In this document: piece by piece, positions 36,013 to 44,729 of the stretch
Numbering within the stretch: the stretch's first letter is position 1
How the letters are laid out: every line of letters begins with the position of its first letter
Source: JBBDMC01 sp963826055
Lineage (GTDB): Bacteria > Pseudomonadota > Alphaproteobacteria > Rhizobiales > Kaistiaceae
DNA length: 64,000 bases
Direction of reading: 5' to 3'
Assembly (NCBI GenBank): GCA_963826055.1
Contig: CAWGVO010000020.1
Coordinates: 9,153-73,152, forward strand
The notes under the pieces: model-generated
Told to the model about the DNA's origin: nothing
Seen by the model: only the letters and a program-made list of their open reading frames with translations
Databases searched by the model: none
Position numbers and translations under genes: made by a program

Positions 36013-38319
36013 ATGAGCGTTTTCAACACGGCGTTGCAGCCCCGCGCCCAGAAGCAGGTGCCGTTCGACGTGCAAGCGTCGTTGGTTGACTCGCTCTTCG
36101 ACGATCGCCGTTCGTTGTTCATCGGCTCGATTGCCGCGGCCGGTTGCACACTTCTCTCGGCGTACAAGACCGGCAGTGTGATCCTGCTTGTCTTCGCCGT
36201 CGCCATCGCCGTGGTGGCCGCGGTGCGCTCGATCGAGATCGGCGCCTACGGCCGGGCGCGCGACGGGCTGAAAACAGTCCGCGACCTCCGCAAGTGGGAA
36301 ATCCGCTACGTCATCGGCGCGACGATCTCGGACGGGCTGCTGGGCGTGTGGACATTCGTCTCGTTCGCGACCACTGACGATCCGTTTGTTCGCCTGCTCA
36401 GCTTCGGCATTACCCTCGCCTACATGATCGGCACCTCGGGCCGCAACTTCGCCAGCGACCTCCTCGTCTACGCGCAGATCGTCGGGGCCGGTGTGCCGCT
36501 CAGCGCCGCCATGTTCGTCGCCGGCGGCTACTACTACGCAATCTTCGGGCTGATCCTGATCCCGTTCTTCGTCGCCTTGAAGTTCATCTCCGACCGTTTG
36601 CGCAAGGTGCTGCTCGACGCGGTGTTGGCCAACCGGGAGATCAGCGAGCTCAACCAGCGCTTCGACACCGCCCTCAACAACATGCCACACGGTCTGGCGA
36701 TGTTCGATTCCGGTCGGCGGCTGGTGGTCACCAACCGGCGTCTGGTCGAGCTCCTCGGGCTCAACCAGCAGGCCCGCAAGGGTCTGTCGTCGCGCGAACT
36801 GGTGCGCGAGTGCGTCGCCGTCGGCTCGGTGCTGCGTTCGGCCGGCGACCAGCTCATCGAGGACTTCGAGAATCGCCTCGCGGCCGGCCGCAGCGACTCA
36901 TTCAACATCCAGAAGCAGGACGGGCGGACCCTCAACCTCACCTTTCAGCCGATGGCGAACGGCGGATCGGTGGTGCTGATCGAGGACGTCACGGAGCGGC
37001 GGGCCGCCGAAGCGCGGATCAATCATCTGGCGCGGTACGATTCGCTGACCGGCCTGCCCAACCGGATGTTCATGCGCGAGCAGATGGAGCGCGCGCTGAT
37101 CGCGGCCGGCAAGCGCTCGTGCGCGATCCTGTTCGTCGATCTCGACCAGTTCAAGCAGGTCAACGATACGCTCGGCCATCCGCGCGGCGATATCCTGCTG
37201 CGCGCGGTCGCCGATCGTCTGCGGCGGCTGATCAGGAACACAGACATCGTCGCCCGCTTCGGCGGCGACGAGTTCGTCATCTTGCAGACGCCGATCGGCG
37301 GCGAGGAAGACGCGGCCCGGATGGCGCAGCGGGTCATCGCCGCGCTCAGCCAGACCTACGAGGTCGACGGGCATCAGGTGGTGATCGGCGCCAGCATCGG
37401 CATCGCCATGTCGCCGCGCGATGCCGCCGGCGTCGACCATCTGCTCAAGATCGCCGACATGGCGCTCTACTGGGCCAAGGCCGATCAGCGGGGAACCTGG
37501 CGTTTCTTCGAGCCGGAGATGGACGTTCGCGCCCACGCCCGTCGCAGCCTCGAGCTGGACCTCCGCCACGCGCTCACCAACAACTCCTTCCAGGTCTACT
37601 ACCAGCCGCTGTTCGATCTGAGGACCAAGAAGGTGTCGACGTGCGAGGCACTGTTGCGCTGGCCGCATCCTTCGCGCGGCATGATCTCGCCGGCGGAGTT
37701 CATTCCGGTGGCGGAGGAGATGGGCCTGATCGTCGAACTGGGCAACTGGGTGTTGAACGAGGCGTGCCGGGTGTGCGCGACGTGGCCCAACAACGTCAGG
37801 GTCGCGGTCAACCTGTCGGCCAATCAGTTCCGTCGCGGCGACGTGGCGAGCAACATCAAGAAGGCTTTCGAGGGTGCCGGTCTCGACCCCGGTCGGCTGG
37901 AAATCGAAATCACCGAGTCGATCCTGTTTCAGGATACCCGCGCCACCCGGCAGACGCTCCGCCAGATCAGGGACTTCGGGGTGCGCGTTTCGCTCGACGA
38001 TTTCGGCACCGGGTATTCGAGCCTCAGCTACCTGCACAGCCTGCCGCTCAACAAGGTCAAGATCGACCGGTCGTTCCTCGAGGGCCTCGAACTGGGCGAG
38101 CGGTCGCTGGTGCTCCTGCGTGGCATCGCCAAGCTCAGCGCCGACCTCGGCCTGTCGGTGGCGGTGGAGGGGATCGAGACCGTCGAGCAGCTCGCCCTCG
38201 TGTCCGCCGAAGGCAGCGTCACCGAGGTCCAGGGCTTCCTGTTCAGCCCGGCGATTCCCAGTCGCCAGATCGAAATGTTGCTCCACGACACGACGTCGCG
38301 GATGGAAATGGTCGCCTGA
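36013..38319 (+). CDS. Membrane PAS-GGDEF-EAL c-di-GMP turnover protein
   Basis: 768 residues, intact. About five membrane helices (30-210), PAS domain (about 215-335, with FDTALNNMPHGLAMFDSGRR), GGDEF domain with active GGDEF in VARFGGDEFVIL and the inhibitory I-site RNTD exactly five residues before it, then EAL with ALLRWPHP, NLSANQF, EITESIL, DDFGTGYSSLSYL, KIDRSF and EGIET, i.e. all catalytic residues present. It could make and break c-di-GMP, switching with the sensed signal. Start chosen at MSVFNTALQ; the upstream open frame has no ribosome site. It lies between the polysaccharide locus and the FeeM-like gene, both plausible c-di-GMP outputs. Confidence 0.93.
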   Translation: MSVFNTALQPRAQKQVPFDVQASLVDSLFDDRRSLFIGSIAAAGCTLLSAYKTGSVILLVFAVAIAVVAAVRSIEIGAYGRARDGLKTVRDLRKWEIRYVIGATISDGLLGVWTFVSFATTDDPFVRLLSFGITLAYMIGTSGRNFASDLLVYAQIVGAGVPLSAAMFVAGGYYYAIFGLILIPFFVALKFISDRLRKVLLDAVLANREISELNQRFDTALNNMPHGLAMFDSGRRLVVTNRRLVELLGLNQQARKGLSSRELVRECVAVGSVLRSAGDQLIEDFENRLAAGRSDSFNIQKQDGRTLNLTFQPMANGGSVVLIEDVTERRAAEARINHLARYDSLTGLPNRMFMREQMERALIAAGKRSCAILFVDLDQFKQVNDTLGHPRGDILLRAVADRLRRLIRNTDIVARFGGDEFVILQTPIGGEEDAARMAQRVIAALSQTYEVDGHQVVIGASIGIAMSPRDAAGVDHLLKIADMALYWAKADQRGTWRFFEPEMDVRAHARRSLELDLRHALTNNSFQVYYQPLFDLRTKKVSTCEALLRWPHPSRGMISPAEFIPVAEEMGLIVELGNWVLNEACRVCATWPNNVRVAVNLSANQFRRGDVASNIKKAFEGAGLDPGRLEIEITESILFQDTRATRQTLRQIRDFGVRVSLDDFGTGYSSLSYLHSLPLNKVKIDRSFLEGLELGERSLVLLRGIAKLSADLGLSVAVEGIETVEQLALVSAEGSVTEVQGFLFSPAIPSRQIEMLLHDTTSRMEMVA

Positions 38320-38709
38320 GCCTCTGTCCCGCGGCAACCGCCGCGCGAGGACTGTCGCCCGGCCCGCCAACCCCTGCGTGCCTCTTCGACTGTGCCATTG
38401 GGTCGCGGGAAGGGGCCGGTATTAACCATAAGTTGTTTTTTTGGCCGGGGCGCGCGGCGTCGCGCTTGGGCGCCATGGTTAACTCTTTGTAAATAATTGT
38501 ATTTCTACCGCTGATAGTGCTCCGGTTGCGGTGTCGAAGCCCTCCTGCAAGTCACGAGAAATGGCGGAAATTCGCCAGTTCCGGCCGAGGGTTTGGTGTG
38601 ATCTCCTTCACAGCGTGGTTAAAGATGCATCTTCAAAACTGGTAAACAAACTGTTAGCCTACAACCGCGTCGCCCGCAGACTTGGGTGGCCGCGAGGAGG
38701 CAGCAAGTG
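38320..38709. promoter_or_regulatory. Long A+T-rich control region upstream of the FeeM-like gene
   Basis: 390 bases without a gene. TTAACCAT occurs at 38422-38429 and, inverted, at 38475-38482; the latter reads TTTA, seven bases, TTAACCAT on the minus strand, close to the CtrA consensus TTAA-N7-TTAAC. A perfect 12-base palindrome AAGATGCATCTT lies at 38622-38633, about 77 bases before the start codon. GAGGAGG at 38694-38700 is the ribosome site. Strong sign that the downstream gene is tightly regulated. Confidence 0.5.
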
Positions 38710-39480
38710 ATGAGTACCGTCGCGTTGGCGCGCGAGGAATCTACTTTTTCTGCGCGCGTAATGAACCTAATGGAGCGGGTTGACTATAAACTCGCGCTCA
38801 CCGACGAAGAAAAGCAGCGGATTTACCATCTTCGTTACAATGCCTACCTGCGCGAGGGTGCAATATCACCCAATTTCGCCAGACGGTTGAGTGATGAATA
38901 CGACGACCTGGACAACTCTTGGGTGTTCGGAGTCTTTGTCGATGGGCACCTCGCAAGTTCCATCCGTCTGAGCGTATCCTCCGCGGCCTATCCGCGTTCG
39001 CCGGCCCTGGCAACGTTCAACGACGTGCTGGGGGCGGAGCTTGCCGCCGGCAAGATTATCGTCGATCCGACCCGTTTCGTGGTCGATCACCGGTTCTCGC
39101 GGCTCTACCCGGACCTGCGCTACGCGACCACCCGTATCGCGTGGATGGCGATGGCGTTCTTCAACGGCGACCTGCTGCTCGCGTCGGTCAGAAGCGAGCA
39201 CCAGGCCTTCTACCGGCGGGTCTTCGGCCACGAGGTGGTGTGCGATCCGCGGCCGTATCACTCGCTGCTGAAGCCGCTCAGCCTGATGGTATGCGACTAC
39301 GCGCAGCAGAGGGACGCCGTTCCCCAGCGCTTCCCGTTCTTCCGCTCGACCTATTTCGAGCGGCGCATGCTGTTCGGCTATCCCGTCGCGCAGGAGGCGC
39401 GGGCGCCCGATGAGGATGACCGGCGTCAGGCGCTGCGTGCCGTAGGCGTGGAGCGCAAGGTCTCGGCGCTGGCCGGCTGA
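38710..39480 (+). CDS. FeeM-like N-acyl amino acid synthase
   Basis: 256 residues. GNAT/autoinducer-synthase fold: KQRIYHLRYNAYLREGAISP, VFGVFVDGHLASSIRLSVSS, IIVDPTRFVVDHRFSRLYPD and LASVRSEHQAFYRRVFGHEV. This pattern fits the FeeM family, which joins a fatty acyl group from acyl carrier protein to an amino acid, related to acyl-homoserine lactone synthases. Start chosen after GAGGAGG. No LuxR partner is adjacent. The product could be a signal or a membrane lipid; the unusually rich upstream control region favours a regulated signal or surface factor. Confidence 0.78.
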   Translation: MSTVALAREESTFSARVMNLMERVDYKLALTDEEKQRIYHLRYNAYLREGAISPNFARRLSDEYDDLDNSWVFGVFVDGHLASSIRLSVSSAAYPRSPALATFNDVLGAELAAGKIIVDPTRFVVDHRFSRLYPDLRYATTRIAWMAMAFFNGDLLLASVRSEHQAFYRRVFGHEVVCDPRPYHSLLKPLSLMVCDYAQQRDAVPQRFPFFRSTYFERRMLFGYPVAQEARAPDEDDRRQALRAVGVERKVSALAG

Positions 39481-39589
39481 TCCGGCCGGCTCCGGGACCG
39501 GCGGACCGTATTGCGGTTGTCTGAATTGCCGGCGGTGGCGCGATCGCGTATCAGCGGTGGCGACCACCAGCAGGAGCGGGCAGACAGGC

Positions 39590-40567
39590 ATGCAGTACAC
39601 CCGATTGGGATCGACCGGCGTCACGGTCTCGCGCATTTGCCTCGGTATGATGAGTTTCGGCTCCAGGCAGCGAATGGCCTGGGTGCTGGAGGAGGACGAC
39701 GGGCGGCCGCTGATCAAGAAGGCGATCGATCTCGGAATCACCTTCTTCGACACGGCCGATGTCTATTCGCTCGGCGTCAGCGAGGAGATCACCGGCCGCG
39801 CGCTCAAGGACTTCGGCCCGTCGCGCGATCAGGTCGTCATCGCCACCAAGGTGTTCAATGCGATGGGCGAGGATCCCAACCAGCGGGGCCTGTCGCGCAA
39901 GCACATCATGCACGCCATCGACGACTCGCTGCGCCGTCTCGGCACCGACTACGTCGATCTCTACCAGATCCACCGCTTCGACCCGGCGACGCCGATCGAG
40001 GAAACGCTGGAGGCGCTGAACGACGTGGTGAGGGCCGGCAAGGCGCTCTACATCGGCGCCTCGTCGATGTTCGCCTGGCAGTTCGCGCAGATGCTGGCGA
40101 CGTCGGACGCCAGGGGCTACGCCCGCTTCGTCACCATGCAGGACCACTACAATCTCATTTATCGCGAGGAGGAACGGGAGATGCTGCCGCTGTGCAGGGC
40201 AGAGGGCATCGGCGTCATCCCGTGGAGCCCGCTGGCGCGCGGTGTGCTCGCCCGGCCGCACAAGGAGCGGGATACGACCTCCCGCGCCAAGAACGATCCG
40301 TTGCGCGCCAGTCGCTACCATGACGAAAGCGATGAAGCGATCGTTGGTCGGGTGGGTGAGATCGCGCGCAAGCGCGGCATTCCCAACGCTCAGGTGGCGC
40401 TCGCCTGGGTGCTCGCCCAGCCCGGCATCACCGCCCCGATCGTCGGCGCCACCAAGATGAGCCACATCGAGGACGCGGTGAAGGCGCTCGACGTAACGCT
40501 CGACGATGAGGAGCTCAGGGTGTTGGCCGAGCCCTACCGGCCGCATCCGGTCATCGGTCATAGCTGA
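39590..40567 (+). CDS. Aldo/keto reductase
   Basis: 325 residues from MQYTRLGSTGVTVSRICLG. Catalytic tetrad seen: Asp and Tyr in FFDTADVYSLG, Lys in VVIATKVFNAM, His in LYQIHRFDPATP; NADPH-binding end with APIVGATKMSHIEDAVKAL. Reduces a carbonyl or oxidises a sugar/alcohol with NADP(H). The nucleoside hydrolase gene follows at once, suggesting joint expression, though no shared pathway is obvious. Confidence 0.9.
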   Translation: MQYTRLGSTGVTVSRICLGMMSFGSRQRMAWVLEEDDGRPLIKKAIDLGITFFDTADVYSLGVSEEITGRALKDFGPSRDQVVIATKVFNAMGEDPNQRGLSRKHIMHAIDDSLRRLGTDYVDLYQIHRFDPATPIEETLEALNDVVRAGKALYIGASSMFAWQFAQMLATSDARGYARFVTMQDHYNLIYREEEREMLPLCRAEGIGVIPWSPLARGVLARPHKERDTTSRAKNDPLRASRYHDESDEAIVGRVGEIARKRGIPNAQVALAWVLAQPGITAPIVGATKMSHIEDAVKALDVTLDDEELRVLAEPYRPHPVIGHS

Positions 40568-40568
40568 C

Positions 40569-41517
40569 ATGGGCGCCAGGCGCCGGGTCATCATCGATAC
40601 CGACCCCGGGCAGGACGACGCGGTCGCCATTCTTCTGGCCCTCGCCTCGCCGGACGAAATCGAGGTGGCGGCGATCGTCGCCGTCGCCGGCAACGTGCCA
40701 CTCGAAAAGACCGCGGCCAATGCGCGGCGCATCGTCGAACTCGCAGGGCGGGCCGACGTGCCGGTCTACGCCGGCTCGGCGCGCCCGATCATGCGTGAAC
40801 TCACCACGGCCGAGCACGTGCATGGCAAGACCGGTCTCGACGGTTACGCGCTGCCTGAGCCGACGACACCGCTCGCCGACGGTCACGGCGTCGACTTTCT
40901 CGTCGACGCGCTTCTCGCCGAGCCGCCGGGCACGATCACCCTGTGTACGCTGGGGCCGCTCACCAACATCGCGCTGGCGCTCATCAAGGCGCCGGACATC
41001 GCCCCGCGCGTCCGCGAGATCGTGATGATGGGAGGCGCCTACTTCGAGGTCGGCAACATCACGCCGGCGGCGGAGTTCAACATCTACGTCGATCCGCACG
41101 CCGCCGACGTGGTCGTGCGGAGCGGCATCCCGATCACCATGGCGCCGCTCGACGTCACCCACCGGGTGCTGACGACGGCGGCCCGGCGCGACGCCATTGC
41201 CGCCATCGGCAACCGGGCCGGCGAGGCGGTGGCGGGGCTTCTGTCGTTTTCGGAGCGCTTCGATCTTGAAAAGTACGGCGGCATCGGCGCGCCGCTGCAC
41301 GATCCCTGTGTCATCGCCTGGCTGCATGACGCCCGACCTCTTCACCGGCCGAACGGTCAACGTCACCGTCGAGACAGCGAGCCCGCTTACCCTCGGCATG
41401 ACGGTCGCCGACTGGTGGCGGATCACCGAGCGGCCGCGCAACGTCCACTTCCTGCGGGAGGCGGACGCGGACGGCTTCTTCGCGCTCCTCACGGAAAGGC
41501 TGGCGCGGCTGCCGTAG
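40569..41517 (+). CDS. Inosine-uridine-type nucleoside hydrolase, one frameshift
   Basis: Corrected length 315 residues. The calcium-binding signature IIDTDPGQDDAVAILLALAS is perfect, followed by TLCTLGPLTNIALAL, VREIVMMGGAYFEVGNITPA and AEFNIYVDPHAADVV, with the His in GAPLHDPCVIAWL. Cleaves the N-glycosidic bond of ribonucleosides for salvage. One extra C near 41326 breaks the frame before MTPDLFTGRTVNV. Follows the aldo/keto reductase after one base beyond its stop codon. Confidence 0.9.
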
Positions 41518-41609
41518 TCGCAAATGGCGGCGGCGGTCGCGGCCTCGTGTCTTGACGACGAGGCCCGCTGGCCTCACTTCATTCGCGGCGGGTTCCCGGG
41601 AAAGGCATC

Positions 41610-42218
41610 ATGGCGATCACACGCGGATTCTTCGGCCGGCGGCCGAGCGATGAGGAGGCGAAGCGCTTGCCGCCCGGCCAGTATCTGGAACACGGCTTTC
41701 CGGTGCTTTCGGCCGGGGCGACGCCACGCGTCCTCACCGACAACTGGCGCTTCACCCTCAAGGTCGGCCCGAAGCCGATCAAGTCGTGGACGTGGGAGGA
41801 GTTCAACGCGTTGCCGCGCACCGCGCTCAAACGTGACATCCACTGCGTCACCAAGTGGAGCAAGTTCGACACCAACTGGGAAGGTGTCACCGTCGACGAT
41901 TTGCTCGCGGACGCGGACTTGACGCCGCCGACCGGCTACGTGCTCGCCCACTCCTACGACGGCTACTCGACCAACGTGCCGTTGAAGGACCTCACCGGCG
42001 AGCAGGCGATGGTCGCCATTCGCTACGAGGGAGCGCCGATCGCGCCCGATCACGGCGGACCGGCACGGCTCTTCGTCCCCCACCTCTATTTCTGGAAGTC
42101 GGCCAAGTGGCTGAACGCGCTGCAGTTCACCGAGCGCGATGAGCCGGGCTTCTGGGAACTGCGCGGCTATCACATCTACGGTGATCCGTGGCGCGAACAG
42201 CGCTTCACCGGAGACTGA
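41610..42218 (+). CDS. Sulfite oxidase/YedY-fold molybdopterin oxidoreductase
   Basis: 202 residues. The molybdopterin-binding fold is shown by WRFTLKVGPKPIKSWTWEEF, the molybdenum-coordinating Cys in IHCVTKWSKFDTNWEGVTVD, and RLFVPHLYFWKSAKWLNALQ. Lacks a signal peptide and haem domain, so it is a cytosolic type. Two bases after its stop begins a ferredoxin-reductase-like flavoprotein, giving a two-component oxidoreductase in which the flavoprotein would pass electrons from NAD(P)H to the molybdenum site. Substrate unknown (S- or N-oxides are usual). Confidence 0.88.
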   Translation: MAITRGFFGRRPSDEEAKRLPPGQYLEHGFPVLSAGATPRVLTDNWRFTLKVGPKPIKSWTWEEFNALPRTALKRDIHCVTKWSKFDTNWEGVTVDDLLADADLTPPTGYVLAHSYDGYSTNVPLKDLTGEQAMVAIRYEGAPIAPDHGGPARLFVPHLYFWKSAKWLNALQFTERDEPGFWELRGYHIYGDPWREQRFTGD

Positions 42219-42220
42219 CC

Positions 42221-43010
42221 GTGGACGCATCCGTTCCCGGCGGCCGCATCGCGTGGCAGGAAGCGGCCGTCACCCGCATTGTCGACCAGACGCCGACGGT
42301 CAAGAGCTTCTTCCTGATGCCGGGAAATTGGACGGCGATTCGTCGCCGGCCAGCACGTCGACGTGCGGCTGACCGCGCCCGACGGCTATCAGGCCGAGCG
42401 TAGCTATTCGGTCGGCTCGCCCCCCGGCGCCCCGGAAGTCGAGCTCGTCATCGAGCGGCTCGATGAAGGCGAGGTGTCGCCATACTTCCACGAGGTGGTG
42501 ATGCCCGGCGACGCCATCGAACTGCGCGGGCCGATCGGCGGACATTTCGTCTGGCGACCTGAGAACGGCGGTCCGGTGCTCCTGGTCGGGGGCGGCTCCG
42601 GCGTGGTGCCGCTGGCGTCGATGGCGCGGGCGCGGGCGGCGCTGGCGCCCGAGGTACCGATGGCGCTCATCTATTCGGCGCGCACGGTCGACGACGTCAT
42701 CTTTCGCGACGAGCTCGTCGCTCGCGCCGAAGGCGGAGCCCGGGTTCGCGTTCTACGCCACAGTGACGCGCGAGACGCCGACCGACCCGCGCTTCCGCGC
42801 CGGGCGCATCGATGCCGGGCTCATCGGCGAGGTGCTGGCCGGGCTCGGCGGGATCCCGCGCCACATATACGCGTGCGGCAGCAACGCGTTCGTCGATGCC
42901 TCGACCCAGCTGCTGCTCGACATGGGGGTCCCTTTCGAGGCCATCCGCACCGAGCGCTACGGTGGCGAGCCGGCACCCGCCGCCGCGGGCGTACGCTGCC
43001 GGAGGAGTAG
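42221..43010 (+). CDS. FAD/NAD(P)-binding ferredoxin reductase-like protein, three indels
   Basis: Corrected length 262 residues, GTG start. FAD-binding RSYSVGSPPGAP (R-x-Y-S motif), NAD(P)-binding VLLVGGGSGVVPLASMARAR, LIYSARTVDDVIFRDELV and IYACGSNAFVDASTQLLLDM with the C-terminal ERYGG. No 2Fe-2S Cys cluster follows, so it is a stand-alone reductase. Frame repairs: remove one base near 42340, one near 42734, add one near 42988; the result is exactly 263 codons and ends GRTLPEE. Partner of the molybdopterin protein just upstream. Confidence 0.82.
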
Positions 43011-43025
43011 GCTGACGGCCAGCGG

Positions 43026-43877
43026 ATGGGGGCAGGCGGCGCCATGGCGGCGGGCGAGACAGAACGGACCGACGGCTGGTCCTTGATCGCCGAGGAGCAG
43101 CGCGCCGTCGCGGCCGCCGCCAAGCTGGAACGTCTGGCGCGGGCGCCGTCGGAAGTGGAGGCGCGGCGGCGGGCTTTCGAACTGATCGACCTCAGGCCCG
43201 GCGAGATCGTCGTCGATGTCGGCGCCGGTTCCGGTCTGCTGACGGTGGAGATGGCGCGACGGGTGTCGCCGGGCGGGCGCGTGTTCGCGGTCGATCCGTC
43301 GGCGCCGATGCTCGCCCGCGCGCGGTCGCTCGCCAGTGCGGCCGGCGTTGGCTCCGTCGTCGATTGCCGGACCGCCGACGGTCGTGCGTTGCCGTTCGGT
43401 CCGGCCGCCTTCGATGCCGCCGCCTGTCACTGGGTGCTCACCCACGTCGATCCTGCCTCGCGTGTCGTCGCCGAAATGGCGCGGGTGACCCGTCGCGGCG
43501 GCCGCGTCATGTGCGTCGAGATCGATTGGGACACAGTCATGGTCCACCCGGGCGACCCGGCGCTCGGCCGCCGCATCCTCCAGCACAATGCCGGCCGGCA
43601 CGTCGATGGCGGCGTCGGGCGCCGGCTGGCGGCCTTGATGGAACAGAGCGGCCTCGATGACCTCACCATCGAGCCGCTGGTGACGATCGACCGGGGCGGC
43701 GGCGACCACGCCTGGCTGCAATTCCTGCGTGAGCGGGCCGATCTTGCGCGCGAAGCTGGAGTGATCGATGCGGCCGAGGCGTCCGCCTGGACAGACGCCC
43801 TCGACCAGGCGTTCGCGACCAGGGCATTCTTCTTCGGCTTCGTCCAGTTCGCGGTGGTCGGCCGCGTGCCGCTTTGA
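43026..43877 (+). CDS. Class I SAM-dependent methyltransferase
   Basis: 283 residues (or 277 from the ATG at 43044). Motif I VVDVGAGSGLLTVEMARRVS, VFAVDPSAPMLARARSLAS, FDAAACHWVLTHVDPASRVV and VTRRGGRVMCVEIDWD. Resembles the UbiE/MenG-like group that includes the gene at 33757. Follows the molybdopterin/flavin pair by 15 bases, so probably the same transcript; whether it acts in the same reaction chain is unclear. Confidence 0.83.
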   Translation: MGAGGAMAAGETERTDGWSLIAEEQRAVAAAAKLERLARAPSEVEARRRAFELIDLRPGEIVVDVGAGSGLLTVEMARRVSPGGRVFAVDPSAPMLARARSLASAAGVGSVVDCRTADGRALPFGPAAFDAAACHWVLTHVDPASRVVAEMARVTRRGGRVMCVEIDWDTVMVHPGDPALGRRILQHNAGRHVDGGVGRRLAALMEQSGLDDLTIEPLVTIDRGGGDHAWLQFLRERADLAREAGVIDAAEASAWTDALDQAFATRAFFFGFVQFAVVGRVPL

Positions 43878-43998
43878 GGGCCAGAGCAAGCCGGTCGTGA
43901 CACAGTGCGGTGCAGAATGCCCCGCTTCCTACCGGTGGCTGCTTGCCCGGCCACCACGCTGAAGCTACGTTGGTGGCTGCGCGGGTTGGGGTTTTTTC

Positions 43999-44640
43999 GT
44001 GCGTTATCTGTCTTTTGTCGCAGCGCTGCTGTTGGTGGGGTCGGCTACGTCTGCCGGCGCCGTGACCTTTTCCGGCGATTTCTCCATCACCGCCCAGGCC
44101 CAGGACCCGGGGCTCGTCGTCCAGGTCAATCCGGTGAGCGGGCCGCTCGATTTCGATCTTGTCGAAGGTCAATCGAAGTCATTCGCGCTTTTCGACATCT
44201 GGACGAACGAGGGTACGGTCAACGTCGGCGAGGATACGGTTGCCGACCCGATCTCGGTCGCCTTCCATTTCGACGCGCCGCCACCGCCGTTCGGCGCGCC
44301 GCTCGACGGCACCACGGACGGCGTTTCGCTGGCCTGGGGCGTCGTGCAGTACGGTGAGGTGTCCTGGAACAATCCGCTCGACCTGACGTACGGCACGCTT
44401 GGCGACGGTCTTCTCCGCGTCGCCTTGAGCAATGAGACGTTCAACCCCGGGTTTTTCGGCCTCGGCACCAAGGGCGCTACCGTCAACGTAACGTTCGAGC
44501 TGGTGAAAGCGGCAACCGAGCAGCCGGTCGGCGTGGCCGCGGTTGCGGCGGTTCCCGTTCCGCCTGCCTTCGCGCTCTTCGTCACGGCGGTGGCGAGCCT
44601 CGGCGCTGGCTCCTTGCGAGCGCGCCGGCGCCGCGCCTGA
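43999..44640 (+). CDS. Secreted protein with VPLPA-CTERM/PEP-CTERM-like sorting signal
   Basis: 213 residues, GTG start. N-terminal signal peptide MRYLSFVAALLLVGSATSAG; a beta-rich mature domain of about 150 residues; then the C-terminal tripartite signal: V-P-V-P-P-A, a hydrophobic helix (FALFVTAVASLGAGSL) and the basic end RARRRRA. This is the arrangement processed by exosortases, which cut such signals and attach the protein to the cell surface in polysaccharide-producing bacteria. No exosortase gene is in the window. Function of the mature domain unknown. Confidence 0.85.
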   Translation: MRYLSFVAALLLVGSATSAGAVTFSGDFSITAQAQDPGLVVQVNPVSGPLDFDLVEGQSKSFALFDIWTNEGTVNVGEDTVADPISVAFHFDAPPPPFGAPLDGTTDGVSLAWGVVQYGEVSWNNPLDLTYGTLGDGLLRVALSNETFNPGFFGLGTKGATVNVTFELVKAATEQPVGVAAVAAVPVPPAFALFVTAVASLGAGSLRARRRRA

Positions 44641-44657
44641 GGCGCCGGCCGCTCTTT
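44625..44657 (+). terminator. Intrinsic terminator of the CTERM protein gene
   Basis: Perfect 8-bp stem CCGGCGCC/GGCGCCGG with the stop codon in its eight-base loop, followed within 5 bases by TTTT. The compact placement over the stop codon is a normal bacterial arrangement. Confidence 0.6.
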
Positions 44658-44729
44658 TCCTGATTTCTGCCTTGTCCGGCTTGCGGCCATCGGCCCTTGT
44701 CGGCCTAACATTGCAGTCGGAGGGTCGGA

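Noticed and set aside
36898..38370. 490-codon minus-strand frame over the GGDEF-EAL gene
   Set aside because: Antisense shadow; GGDEF and EAL catalytic motifs lie on the plus strand.
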